DNA of 64,000 bases, taken from contig CAYSLJ010000006.1 of NCBI GenBank assembly GCA_964431735.1, positions 17,743 through 81,742 on the forward strand. The letters are read 5' to 3'. The notes under the pieces were generated by a model. That model ran no database searches, was not told the origin of the DNA, and saw only the letters and a program-made list of their open reading frames with translations. The DNA comes from CALARM01 sp964431735. Its GTDB lineage: Bacteria > Vulcanimicrobiota > SpSt-956 > JAKJGF01. How positions within the stretch are numbered: the stretch's first letter is position 1; each line of letters begins with the position of its first letter. The position numbers and the translations under genes are program-made. Below are positions 60,601 through 61,490 of the stretch, piece after piece.

Positions 60601-61473
60601 AAATCCTTTATAAACCTGGGAATTATTCCGCAGGAAGCCGGAGAAACTGATCTCTCCTATGTAGACGGAGTAAGCGGCGCAATTCTCTCACTATTTGATG
60701 TAAAAGAACTTGAAAATAACATATTTCATATAGAAAACCCTCAGAAGGCAGAACTTTCTGGTCTTCTCTCTTCAGAGGAACTGGGACTTAATATTCAACA
60801 TCTGGCCATGACATCAGTTATAGATTATCTGCTGGAACATTATGACCACGAAGGTTTCAGGGAATACATAGAAAGTCTTATGGTTCACATGGGATTTATG
60901 GCAGAAGAAGATACGGGAAAGGTGACTTATATTATAACCCTGTGTGAGAAAACAGACTTTATACTGGACAGAGCGGGCTATAAGTGGCCTTCTCTTGATA
61001 TGAAGTCCATTAAAAAGATGATATACGAAGCTCTCAGAAACAGGGTTTCCATATTGAAAAACTGCCATGTCTTTGAAGGTCTTGCCCCTGAAGAACTGGG
61101 TATTGTCGCAGGCAGAGCATGGCAGGAGTATTATCCTGACTCCTCAGACATTCTCCTTGAAGATCAGATGAATGATAGTTTCTATGTTATTGCCAGAGGA
61201 GCGGTATCGGTAAGCTGTACATCGAGTTCAGGCTGGATTGGAACTGTTTCCATACTGGGAGAAGGTAATATTATGGGAGAAGACAGTATATTTGAAGACA
61301 GTCGTGCCGGCATACTTGCAGAATCTGTCCTTGGAGATGTTCTTCTCCTGAGATTTAAAAATAAGGATATAAGAAATCTTATGGATAAAATCCCGCAGAT
61401 TGGCAGCAGTCTGATAAAGGAATTAACTGGTAAGCTGGCAAATCTGAGAAAGATAATTGTAACTATCGGATAG
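33634..61473 (+). CDS. NRPS2: seven-module non-ribosomal peptide synthetase with TR and CNB
   Basis: 9279 codons, about 1.05 MDa, one open frame. Domain order: C-A-PCP, C-A-PCP, then C-A-PCP-E in modules 3 to 5, C-A-PCP in 6 and 7, TR, CNB. PCP serines: S979, S2043, S3121, S4628, S6151, S7657, S8680. A close paralogue of NRPS1 with the same start, the same end and the same number of modules, but a shifted E pattern. Modules 1 and 2 lack E domains although their PCPs are of the GGDS form and the next C domains are DCL-like; module 2 retains an E-C linker scar. Modules 2-5 carry the heptamer insert. Own starter C and own reductase argue that it makes a separate reduced heptapeptide. The exporter gene starts 17 bp after its stop. 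Confidence 0.95.
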   Translation: MEYYELTHPQKRIWFNEEKYEGTSFANIAFTVKYREKIDFSLLEKAINIVIRQNEGLRIRLKKADTGYVQYVIPFVDYVPEYLDFSDKDETVLYRWINNKTNEPFTLVDSDLFSFFLIKFNDREEGYYLKIHHIISDGGTVDLLFREIEEYYDLLKKGDEPESIEYPSYIRFISDEKKYLESSEAEKDREFWLNYLSPLPEEVKLSEKKAKSDNISSKYTCIKVPSDLNEKIYDYCRDHKTSVFKLILSCLAIYTGRITSTDETVIGSGNHNRTTPDQKKMTGMFVSTIPLKITLDKDMDFITLVEKTGKDVNNIIKNHSKYPFDVLAGELRKIYGVRPDYFLNITFTGLPLPEDGRKSLERIVPDTEISDIAIHLLEKVENSKKYIELEWSYQTEKFDEEHIERAHCLLCHLMSDALGEPHKKISRIKMCPPEEEKIIFEEFNRTFFDVPEHITVQELFEEQAELHTHKPAVVYEGHILTYGELNRQANQLAARLREDGLKPDHPAGILLENSSDMIVSILGILKAGGCYLPVDPDYPSERISYMLSDSGAKFLFTKRSFYNRFTFDGIVYDLEERNFFRGNSGNPEKVNSSRNLAYIIYTSGTTGKPKGVMIEHHSLVNLCIYHINTCGLTVEDNSAKYAAPAFDASVLEIFPPLVSGGTLHIIPASIRLSPVQLNEYYETHNITGTFLPTQLGEQFMALINNKSLKWLLMGGEKLRNFTPQRYALYNAYGPTEYTVVTSLFTIDKYYENIPIGKPVYNTSVYITDPFENLQPIGVPGELCVSGRGLSRGYLNKKELTEEKFVENPFSAGKKMYKTGDLARWLPDGNLEFLGRIDRQVKIRGFRIELGEIEQSMKSFDFIKEALVVDHTDENNRPYLCGYYMADEEIDIEFLKRGLAKLLPDYMIPRYMLKIDKIPLTPNGKVDKKALPLPDKSSLTAGYVAPETEEERFMAKIWEDILKCGSVGIHDDFFSLGGDSITSIQAVARAREAGINISAGQLQSYPTISQVLSLQGVLSLKKPLIEEKEEALSEMYALLPEHIDPSSVEAVYGLSPLQEGLLFHSMASPDSDLYCTQMCWTYEGDLHTDALKEAWKDILSAHPPFRTGFVWHECDKPLQIVYREVPLPWHTVDLSGTESDLREKEIEYIRINERLHGFNLNKPPLSSFYLIKTGKCEYRFIWTHHHIILDGWSLPLILKELYGRYEAIVHKETFHCKKARPFEAYIKWLSAQDEDHITDYWKEKLSDFSVPTPLTVNHSRLDIHKPIEDMKERIHNISEDFLAECQDFARSKRVTTNALFQLAWSAVLSCYSGLDDILFGSTVSGRPSELDGVENMTGLFINTIPFRVRLTSSESVMYNLKHIQNAIQECNNFSHISLNKLQPLSDIPPGETLFYSLYVFENFPFHEDYYENPAIAVKDLKAYQKTTYPLNLIIVPGKGLTVQMLYDGDCFSEHAIELMIYHMESALKWIVRNSEEPLKHMDIVTEHEKNLFIKTFNDTYFDVLQETTIQELIEKTAELHPDRTAVVYKNEKLSYRELNERANKLAHVLRGEGVTRDTRVAILLDRSCHMIVSVLAAVKSGGCYVPIDPEYPIERIKYILSDSGSLMLITEPHLAEKINPSIPVLYAADSDNLTSRHASRVTRHDSHKNPDIINTPKDLAYIIYTSGSTGQPKGVMIEHRSLMNMCTWYKHTRQLSEKDCMTKYASFGFDASIWEIFPCLISGASLHVIGEDIRLSPSELNTYYEENNITVSFLPTQFTEQFIEMFENKSLRWLDTGGDKLRSFKKKNYAVVNNYGPTEYTVCTTSFVIDKYYENIPIGKPVYNTTVYILDKHNRMTPLCVPGELCISGASMARGYLNRPALTEEKFVENPIAPGQRMYRTGDLARWLPDGNIEFLGRIDQQVKIRGFRIELGEIEEVFKKIDTIRDAVVVDRSDKQGNKYLCGYYISDIKLKSSELQKELSQFLPDYMIPSCFLKIDKIPVTAHGKVDRKSLPEPQESDLASHETYVAPRNDREEILARIWKKVLKCDRVGIYDNFFRLGGDSIMSIQVVARAKSEGINITASTLLRHPTIAEISEEADENLLDKQKIKSHEDYALQGVEPGRKHFTPSDFPLADVSQSFLDSITDSSSVEAIYGLSPLQEGFLFYALSAPDSFHYCTQVSWIYDGEMDIESLKEAWKGIFSAHSAFRAGFVWEEGRKPFQVIYNHVSLPWHKVDLREKDREEQEKIIENTVEKARRSISDLKTPPAGSLYLFILGKNEYRFLWSYHHIILDGWSMPLILMELQRRYNSIVKKEKFSFVPPGSFETYIKWLSLQDKERLTDYWKHAISDFSTPTPLTVNHSRLDIHKSVENPGEYIYKLPKTFLEVCKKFASSCEVTLNALLQMAWSSVLSIYSGSEDILYGIPVSGRPAELPGVEQMIGLFINTIPLRVTLNHHETVRYNLKNIHNVIQDGSNLSHISLSEVQAMSSIPPGEALFYSLFVFENFPFSEEITAMKDMKHYGTSSYPLNIVVVPAKELSINISYDGDCFAEDVIKNLASHIGTALKWIIEHPEELLKNIDVIPEEEKKRLLNTFNDTYYDVPKEKTIHELIEEQAALHPERTAVVYKDEKFTYRELNEKANKLAHFLREEGAGRDSRVGIFLDRSCHMIVSILAVLKAGGAFVPIDPHYPPERINYIISDSGSIMLITDHHLAEKIKPSIPVFYTADCDSVTSRYASPVTRHDSHTNPEHINSSKDLAYMIYTSGSTGQPKGVMIEHHSLVNLCFYYKRKYNFSALDNMAKYVSFGFDASIPEIFPALISGAGIHIIPEEIRLSPSGLNEYFERNNVTLAILPTQFGEQFMLLTDNRSLRWLELGGDKLKTFKKQNYTVVNGYGPTEYTVCTSDFIIDKSYENIPIGKPIYNTHVYILDKYGKITPAGVPGELCVSGEGVARGYLNRPELTAEKFIENPFVPGWRMYRTGDLARWLTDGNLEFLGRIDAQVKIRGFRIELGEIEEALKKIASVKDSVVIDRSDKDGNKYLCGYYISDAKLKSSELQKELSLFLPDYMVPSCFLKIDTIPVTAHGKVDRKALPEPEDSDLASHETYVAPRNEREEILAAIWKKFLKCDRVGIYDNFFHLGGDSIMSIQIVARANSEGINITASQLLRHPTIAELAEETEKKPFIQAEQKLHTGEVPLIPVQEWFFEHEFEDFNHFNQAFLFTLKEEGNREIIEKILNVLVNHHDGLRLRFKKEETWIQYYEKPEKASVSFELIDLSSVPEDSVSLFITEKCNSLQSSLNITEGPVIRAALFKGHKDGLDRLFIVIHHLCIDMVSWRIIIEDFHNIYRTLSTGLTPSLPAKTSSYRDWAGALKDYVPAAEKHGDYWLSVLKDVSEFPVSYKESKFSDVKEYKVSLSPHDTELLLNTVPSVYNTQINDILLSALSLACNRFLNVSDMVINLEGHGREETIAEINLSQTVGWFTSIFPVRLKSPSMTDYGTIIKSVKETMRAIPENGISYGVLRYFSDIKEELKEMECKRVAFNYLGQIDGSVMEGELLCAAQEDPGQAVSPRNGIINLLDINGLVFRGSLSMVFGYSSLIWDEEKVKGLADNFISGLKEIINHCSEQKTKYFTPSDFPLAEVTQSFLAGISDPSSVEAIYGLSPLQEGLLFHAVASPDSDQYCTQTSWLYKGELDVNALKDAWDGIFSSHPIFRTAFVWEETEKPFQIVYRNASLPWYTIDVSEMTGEKQKEKIENIRIKIRREGFNLSRPPLAYLHLFILGKNEYRFIWTCHHILIDGWSLPLIMQELKRRYEAVVNKEIPDIKPVKPFETYIKWLSEQDKEEIISYWKNILSDFSAPTPVTVNCGDMDIHKSIENLKEYIHYLPEDFTAECQTFARSNLVTLNALVQLAWASVLSLYSVSEDILYGTTVSGRPPELSGVENMIGLFINTIPVRAKLNHNESALYNLKHIHNTIQESNNLSHISLNKLQPLASIPPGESLFYSLFVFENYPFEEDVRDRKSVVMTDVKGYEKTNYPLNVIIGPGKELCIKISCDGDCFTEHIIENMKGHIETALKWIVRNSESPLKDMDILSEREKHLLLKTFNDTYFEVPQEVIIQELIEKQVELNSEKIAVVYKDEKLSYGELNERANKLAYVLRGEGVKPDSRVAILLDRSCHMIVSVLAAVKSGGCYVPIDPEYPIERIKYILSDSGALMLITEPHLAEKINPSIPVLYAADSDDLTSRHASRVTRHDSHKNPDIINTPEDLAYIIYTSGSTGQPKGVMIEHRSLVNMCFWYKHTRQLSEKDSMTKYASFGFDASIWEIFPCLISGASLHVIGEDIRLSPSELNAYYEENNITVSFLPTQFTEQFIEMFENKSLRWLDTGGDKLRSFKKKNYAVVNNYGPTEYTVCTTSFVIDKYYENIPIGKPVYNTTVYILDKHNRMTPLCVPGELCISGPGMARGYLNRPELTEEKFVDNPIEPGQRMYRTGDLARWLPDGNIEFLGRIDAQVKIRGFRIELGEIEEAIKKVDPVRDSVVIDRVDKQGNKYLCGYYISDIDFKSSELQKELSQFLPDYMIPSCFLKIDKIPVTAHGKVDRKSLPEPQESDLASHETYVAPRNDREEILARIWKKVLKCDRVGIYDNFFSLGGDSIMSIQVVTGANNEGIPLTASQLLRHPTIAKISEEIEKKFCPYPQTEKGMLKGEVPLLPVQEWFFEQEFEDVNHFNQSLLFTLKQAGDREIIEKSLNVLVNHHDGLRLRFRHVNGDGGESEYMVRHSTGTDGKWIQWYENPEKTAVSVETINLSSLSKDSLSMFIAEKCNSIQNSLNITEGPVIKGALFKNHKDGKDRFFIVIHHLCTDVVSWRIILEDFCNIYRKLSAGETPVLPDKTSSYRDYSEGLRKYVLEAEKHRSYWLEVFRDSSTADIMRRIMADSKCDTASASVKNYKISLDSYDTELLVKTVPSAFNTEITDILLSALLLASNRSFHVSDLLINIEGDGREDFIGDVSRTAGWFNTVFPVHLKSPSVTDYDSLIKSVKETLRAVPDRGLSYQILKYFSDRKEDFREDSLPVFTFNYSGHGVLPENELLSSEEFFESSSLAHMNNRLLDIKSFVSDNTLSAVFSGNGHIRSEENLKDFAHNFIDSLKEIIYHCIKPGRKYFTPSDFPLATVSQSFLDSIADPSSIESIYGLSPLQEGFLFHAMSSPDADHYCTQASWSYEGELHIDALKEAWNGIFSAHSAFRTGFVWEKGDKPFQIVYRHVPLPWHTVDLRGKTGEEQERIIEDTRGKTRYSLCNLKNPPVCSLYLFIIEPGNYRFLWSYHHIILDGWSMPLILRELNERYKCIVNKKVFSLKSPKPFEAYIKWLSLQNDEELIDYWKNSLSDFSAPTPLMVNKSRLEIHKSVENPGEYTYKIPESFLSECQKFARSSEVTLNALVQLAWSSILSCYSGSEDILYGTTVSGRPPGLPGVEQMIGLFINTIPLRVILNRDETVVYNLKHIQDIIQNGNNLSHISLSKLQSMSSIPPGEALFYSIFVFENFPFSQEMLGLKDIKMYGKSTYPLNVVIVAEKELSISISYDRDSFRDDVIENLACHIEHALHWIVRHPGDLLKNIDIISEDEKNLLLNTFNDTCYEVPKDRTIHELIEAQAALHPERTAVVYKDEKLTYGELNEKANRLAHFLREKGVKRDSRVGIFLDRSCHMITGILAALKAGGAFVPIDPHYPADRINYIISDSGSIMLITDHILAEKIKPSIPVFYTADYDNLTSCDASRVTRHDSRINPDIINTPADLAYMIYTSGSTGQPKGVMIEHHSLVNLCCYYKNAYGFSEQDNMAKYVSFGFDASIPEIFPALISGSAIHIIPEEIRLSPSKLNEYFEKNNVTLAVLPTQFGEQFMLLTDNRSLRWLELGGDKLKTFNKQNYTVINGYGPTEYTVCTSDFMIDKHYENIPIGKPIYNTHVYILDKYGKITPVGIPGELCVSGEGVARGYLNRPELTAEKFIENPFVPGERMYRTGDLARWLPEGNLEFLGRIDQQVKIRGFRIELGEIEEALKKIDHVKDAVVIDRADKQGNKYLCAYYISDIKLKSSELQKELSQFLPDYMIPSCFLKIDGIPLTTHGKLDRKALPVPSQSDLASHETYVAPRNDREEILAGIWKEVLNCDRVGIYDNFFSLGGDSIMSIQIAARANNEGIHITASTILRNPTIASLSSEIKEKAAVTGEQETLSGEVPLIPVQEWFFEREFTELNYFNQSFLFSLKHEVETEVIEKTLNILQTHHDGLRLRFKYGDGEEEQDTCHSTQGKWIQWYESPEKSHISIETADLSGISVQSEFITEKCTSIQSSLDITEGPTVRAVIFKGHSDGRDRLFIAIHHLCIDMVSWRIIIEDFHSIYRSISLSETPSLPPKTSSYREWSLALRKYNADAHRDYWLNVLRDISLFPVDYKESKFSDIREYKVSLPIQETDLLINSVSSAYNTQINDILLSSLLLAFNRALNVPEVIINLEGHGREEITDTVDLSRTAGWFTSIFPVRLKSPSMAYGTIIKSVKEILRSIPDKGLSYGVLRYLSEDKEDLKKLECKRVGFNYLGQIDSSILDGELLCGTEETVGPSVSPENGIINLLDLNGFISKGSLSMMFTYSSNIWKEETVKHIGDAFIESLKEIIEHCVTTEGKHFTPSDFPLAAVTQSFLDTISDPSSVESIYGLTPLQEGMLFHTIYAPGSDEYSMQIYWHYREDIDEGALRASWEKVISRHTILRSAFVWQDMEKPVQVVYRDVPIPWHREDWTSVQGREEKLEKYLLTDRNSGFDLTKPCLMRFHLIKLEPEHYIFVWTSHHIIQDGWSLPVITGEVTACYRAFTDNKQVELPESPPYEEYIKWFRNVKKSETEKYWKEYVKGFSVPTPLNIGRRAVKSDSHGYMPNVKETGDFYPESFAAQVSAFAKDHKITVNVLLQMAWAIVLSKYSGYRDVLFGATVSGRPSELRGVEHMVGLFINAVPVRTRIDENINIISQLIESHESFQTSSNHFMISLNEIKSFTDLSPDSPFFDSIFVYQNYPIRDVKGNHEKLNPLDLGAFERTNYSITLSCGMTEKISMRVLYDGDTFEESVIKRLIAHIYEAALWIMNNPEKSIKDAEIIPQREKEELLYGFNLTEWPYDKKLMMKDLLEEAAEKYGDNTAVTYKDEKITYRELNEKANTLARVLREKGVGRGKSAGIFIDRSLEMVIAVIAVVKSGGVYIPVDHEYPPSRIEYMLEDSDSSILLTRQELAEKVNFGGTLLFLDDEKLYEGDKSNLYSVNVPEDAVTIIYTSGSTGNPKGVITKHLGLTHFCLWYKETRHLTPEDNTTKFVSFGFDVTMWEIFPTLMSGAALHIIESDIRLSPYQLNDYFEKNNITVSFLPTQFCEQFMALTDNHSLRWLDTAGEKLRTYTERNYTLVNGYGPTEYTDCISWFIVDRPYENIPIGKPISNTRVYILGEDGKLVPPCVPGELCVAGHGMTGGYLNRSDLTELKYIENPFVAGEKMYRTGDLARWLSDGNIEYMGRIDTQVKIRGFRIELSEIEQTMKKIPWVADAAVIDRDDESGRKYLCAYYVPGKDFTEEDDTGKIKTFLKESLPDYMTPQFIMKIDVIPLTPNGKIDRKSLPAPDESIIKEEFIPPSTEVEKTLSAIWEEILGVRAGVNNNFFDLGGHSLKAVTLQSKIQKEFNITISLKDIFKYSILKEMALFVERGSKRVVSLSPAPEMEYYPVSSAQRRMFLMDQMEGKSITYNTPIVFVIEGAIDHKKLSDAIDKVVSRHESLRTSFHIKDGEPVQKIHETVRVKRIYREGEEEDIDGILKEFIRPFDLSRVPLLRFALIKTGPKKYVFMLDIHHIIFDGVSFHVFMRDLLEFYQGKDIQPLTIQYKDFAFWHENLLKSGEINRQKQYWLDVYEGDIPVLNLITDMPRPSEMSFHGHHRVYSVDRNISSSLKAMITRKGSTLFMTGFACFSLLLSRYTSQEDIIIGTPGTGRNIPDIDSLIGMFVNTLPIRTSPVKEKIFADFLKETEERILSAYDNQDYQLDMLVDSLGIKRDAGRNPLFDVMFDIVNKQEKKLIEGINLEPYPMEVDVAKFDLTMTIVEEKDDLYISIEYRDDLFVAETVDRMAEHYINLLGDISRKKDGRLKDMDILSEGEKHRLLHEFNKTSLPYNLNRTIHELIEDSVLAHGDNIAVVCKDKGLTYSELKKQSDVLAEKLLSGGVKDNEIVAIMISQKPEMIPGILGILKSGCAFLPIDPSYPSERIEFMMEDAGVSVLLTETQLKTKVKFGGHIICLDEDSIWDGTVTGGVKRGKPSDLAYIIYTSGTTGKPKGVMIEHSSLVNLSLYYRDVFTISSQDRGTKYAGFSFDAGISEIFPFLIAGAAIHIIPDEMRLSLKDINLYFKENNITHTFLPTQFAEQFMELEENTSLKYLDTGGDKVRFFKHHDYKVVNGYGPTEYTGITTTFTIERMYDNIPIGKPVANTDIYILDRNGSLTPVGVPGELNISGAGLSRGYLGRPDLTAEKFVNNPFRPGEKMYRTGDLARWLPDGNIEFLGRMDEQVKVRGYRIELGEIEHTIKEYSEIKDVVLMAHEIIKGDKTLCAYIVSDQDIDIEKLRDFLRKTLPDYMVPAYFIKMDKIPLTPNGKVDRKKLSPPDFADYKKEIKTPKNESEEKICRAWEKVLNVSNISMDDNFFTLGGHSLKAVALVAELQKDFDIKLNDIFKYQTVEELAENITGIKDNLKKKLLDLKKGLSLPVREESDMAEIDEAIVKYRDEYKKYSSLDLSVKKNYRNILLTGATGFLGSYLLRDLLTKRDAALYVTVRGRSEEDCRERLSKKISYYFGSEFFEHYRERIVILKSELSEENLGLSQDIYDDLSLKIDCIINSAANVKHYGLYQEFYNGNVRSAINLLEFALSGNVKDFHHVSTTSVGMGYIENKDKALFTEDTVDIGQKSDNFYVQTKLEGEKAVLEARSRGLMANIYRVGNITFDSEKGIFQENIESNAFYQRIKSFINLGIIPQEAGETDLSYVDGVSGAILSLFDVKELENNIFHIENPQKAELSGLLSSEELGLNIQHLAMTSVIDYLLEHYDHEGFREYIESLMVHMGFMAEEDTGKVTYIITLCEKTDFILDRAGYKWPSLDMKSIKKMIYEALRNRVSILKNCHVFEGLAPEELGIVAGRAWQEYYPDSSDILLEDQMNDSFYVIARGAVSVSCTSSSGWIGTVSILGEGNIMGEDSIFEDSRAGILAESVLGDVLLLRFKNKDIRNLMDKIPQIGSSLIKELTGKLANLRKIIVTIG
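33643..36620 (+). other. NRPS2 module 1: C(starter)-A-PCP, no E
   Basis: The C domain has HHIISDG at H132/H133, like NRPS1 module 1. The A domain (~34960-36440) has no heptamer insert. Specificity residues read D-A-L-F-L-G-A-V-V-K, a hydrophobic pocket. PCP serine S979 in LGGDS, the form usually paired with E, but the chain goes directly into a C domain with no E remnant visible. Confidence 0.84.
36740..39860 (+). other. NRPS2 module 2: C-A-PCP with heptamer insert
   Basis: The C domain (SSVEAVYGLSPLQEG, HHIILDGWS at H1184/H1185) is of the DCL kind although no E precedes it. The A domain (~38140-39620) carries the insert at 38531-38566. Specificity residues D-A-W-F-D-G-N-V-C-K, as in NRPS1 module 3. 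PCP serine S2043 in LGGDS. Confidence 0.84.
38531..38566 (+). repeat. In-frame heptamer element in NRPS2 A2
   Basis: Identical to the elements at 15241 and 19801; encodes TSRHASRVTRHDS between A2 and A3 motifs. Confidence 0.94.
39862..39960 (+). other. E-domain deletion scar between NRPS2 PCP2 and C3
   Basis: Where other modules have a ~430-residue E domain, this stretch has only ~33 residues. The first part (EADENLLDKQKIKSHEDYA) is unlike any E domain. The end (GRKHFTPSDFPLA) is the exact linker that elsewhere joins E to the next C. The simplest reading is an in-frame loss of the E domain with its C-side linker kept. Confidence 0.75.
39985..44440 (+). other. NRPS2 module 3: C(DCL)-A-PCP-E
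   Basis: C3 has HHIILDGWS at H2267. The A domain (~41370-42860) carries the insert at 41765-41800. Specificity residues D-A-P-I-E-G-G-V-C-K. PCP serine S3121. E3 (~43150-44440) has HHLCIDMVSW at H3304 and FNYLGQI, so it should be active. Confidence 0.85.
41765..41800 (+). repeat. In-frame heptamer element in NRPS2 A3 (variant)
   Basis: CCTCCC, GTTACGC, GTCACCC, GTTACGC, GTCACGA, TT. The single G to C change in the second unit turns Arg into Pro (TSRYASPVTRHDS). It is one of the two most diverged coding copies and shows the peptide is not strictly constrained. Confidence 0.92.
44460..48990 (+). other. NRPS2 module 4: C(DCL)-A-PCP-E
   Basis: C4 has HHILIDGWS at H3769. The A domain (~45880-47370) has the insert at 46286-46321. 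Specificity residues D-A-W-F-D-G-N-V-C-K, same as module 2. PCP serine S4628. E4 (~47670-48990) keeps HHLCTDVVSW (H4831/H4832) but has EGDGRE and FNYSGHG in place of EGHGRE and FNYLGQ; it is the counterpart of NRPS1 E3, whose His is mutated. Confidence 0.84.
46286..46321 (+). repeat. In-frame heptamer element in NRPS2 A4
   Basis: Identical to the copies at 15241, 19801 and 38531. The surrounding loop (DSDDLTSRHASR, HKNPDI) also matches NRPS1 A3. Confidence 0.94.
49035..53560 (+). other. NRPS2 module 5: C(DCL)-A-PCP-E
   Basis: C5 has HHIILDGWS at H5297. The A domain (~50450-51940) has the insert at 50855-50890. Specificity residues D-A-P-V-E-G-G-V-C-K. PCP serine S6151. E5 (~52240-53560) has HHLCIDMVSW at H6345, EGHGRE and FNYLGQI; it is most like NRPS1 E4. 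Confidence 0.85.
50855..50890 (+). repeat. In-frame heptamer element in NRPS2 A5 (variant)
   Basis: CCTCCT, GTGACGC, GTCACGC, GTTACGC, GTCACGA, TT. Encodes TSCDASRVTRHDS. Two base changes at its left end change two residues, so this copy is drifting while its right end is conserved. Confidence 0.92.
53565..56710 (+). other. NRPS2 module 6: C(DCL)-A-PCP
   Basis: C6 has HHIIQDGWS at H6805. The A domain (~54990-56480) lacks the insert. Specificity residues D-V-W-F-D-A-G-D-C-K, identical to NRPS1 module 5. PCP serine S7657 in LGGHS. Confidence 0.85.
55576..56084 (+). repeat. 509 bp perfect repeat shared with NRPS1 A5, copy 2
   Basis: Partner of 24528-25036. Flanked by a g/a difference at 55575 and t/c at 56085. 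Confidence 0.92.
56750..59800 (+). other. NRPS2 module 7: C(LCL)-A-PCP
   Basis: C7 has HHIIFDG at H7836, LCL type. The A domain (~58070-59540) reads D-A-S-F-D-G-G-G-I-K, unlike NRPS1 module 7 although the N-terminal parts of the two A domains (KFGG, then ICLDEDSIW) are very alike. This is the position where the two peptides most clearly should differ. PCP serine S8680. Confidence 0.83.
59935..61030 (+). other. NRPS2 thioester reductase (TR) domain
   Basis: ILLTGATGFLGSYLL with the nucleotide-binding motif from G8777, CIINSAANVKHYG, HHVSTTSVG and Y8938-x3-K8942. Same role as the NRPS1 TR: NAD(P)H-dependent release of the peptide. Confidence 0.88.
61048..61470 (+). other. NRPS2 C-terminal cyclic-nucleotide-binding (Crp-like) domain
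   Basis: Same fold as in NRPS1: HVFEGLAPEELGIVA, EDQMNDSFYVIARGAVSV, VSILGEGNIMGEDSIF and DSRAGILAES, with G9215-E9216 and R9224 in the phosphate-binding cassette. The cassette is conserved between the two genes while the preceding linker has drifted, which suggests selection on ligand binding. Confidence 0.78.
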
Positions 61474-61490
61474 GTTTATATTATGAAAGG

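Noticed and set aside
4470..61473. Numerous minus-strand and out-of-frame open frames of 60-200 codons inside the NRPS genes
   Set aside because: They overlap conserved NRPS domains, have no family signatures or consistent ribosome binding sites, and repeat wherever modules repeat.
4470..61473. A single 14-module collinear assembly line
   Set aside because: NRPS1 ends in a reductase and CNB domain, and NRPS2 begins with its own starter-like C domain; no docking segments are visible.
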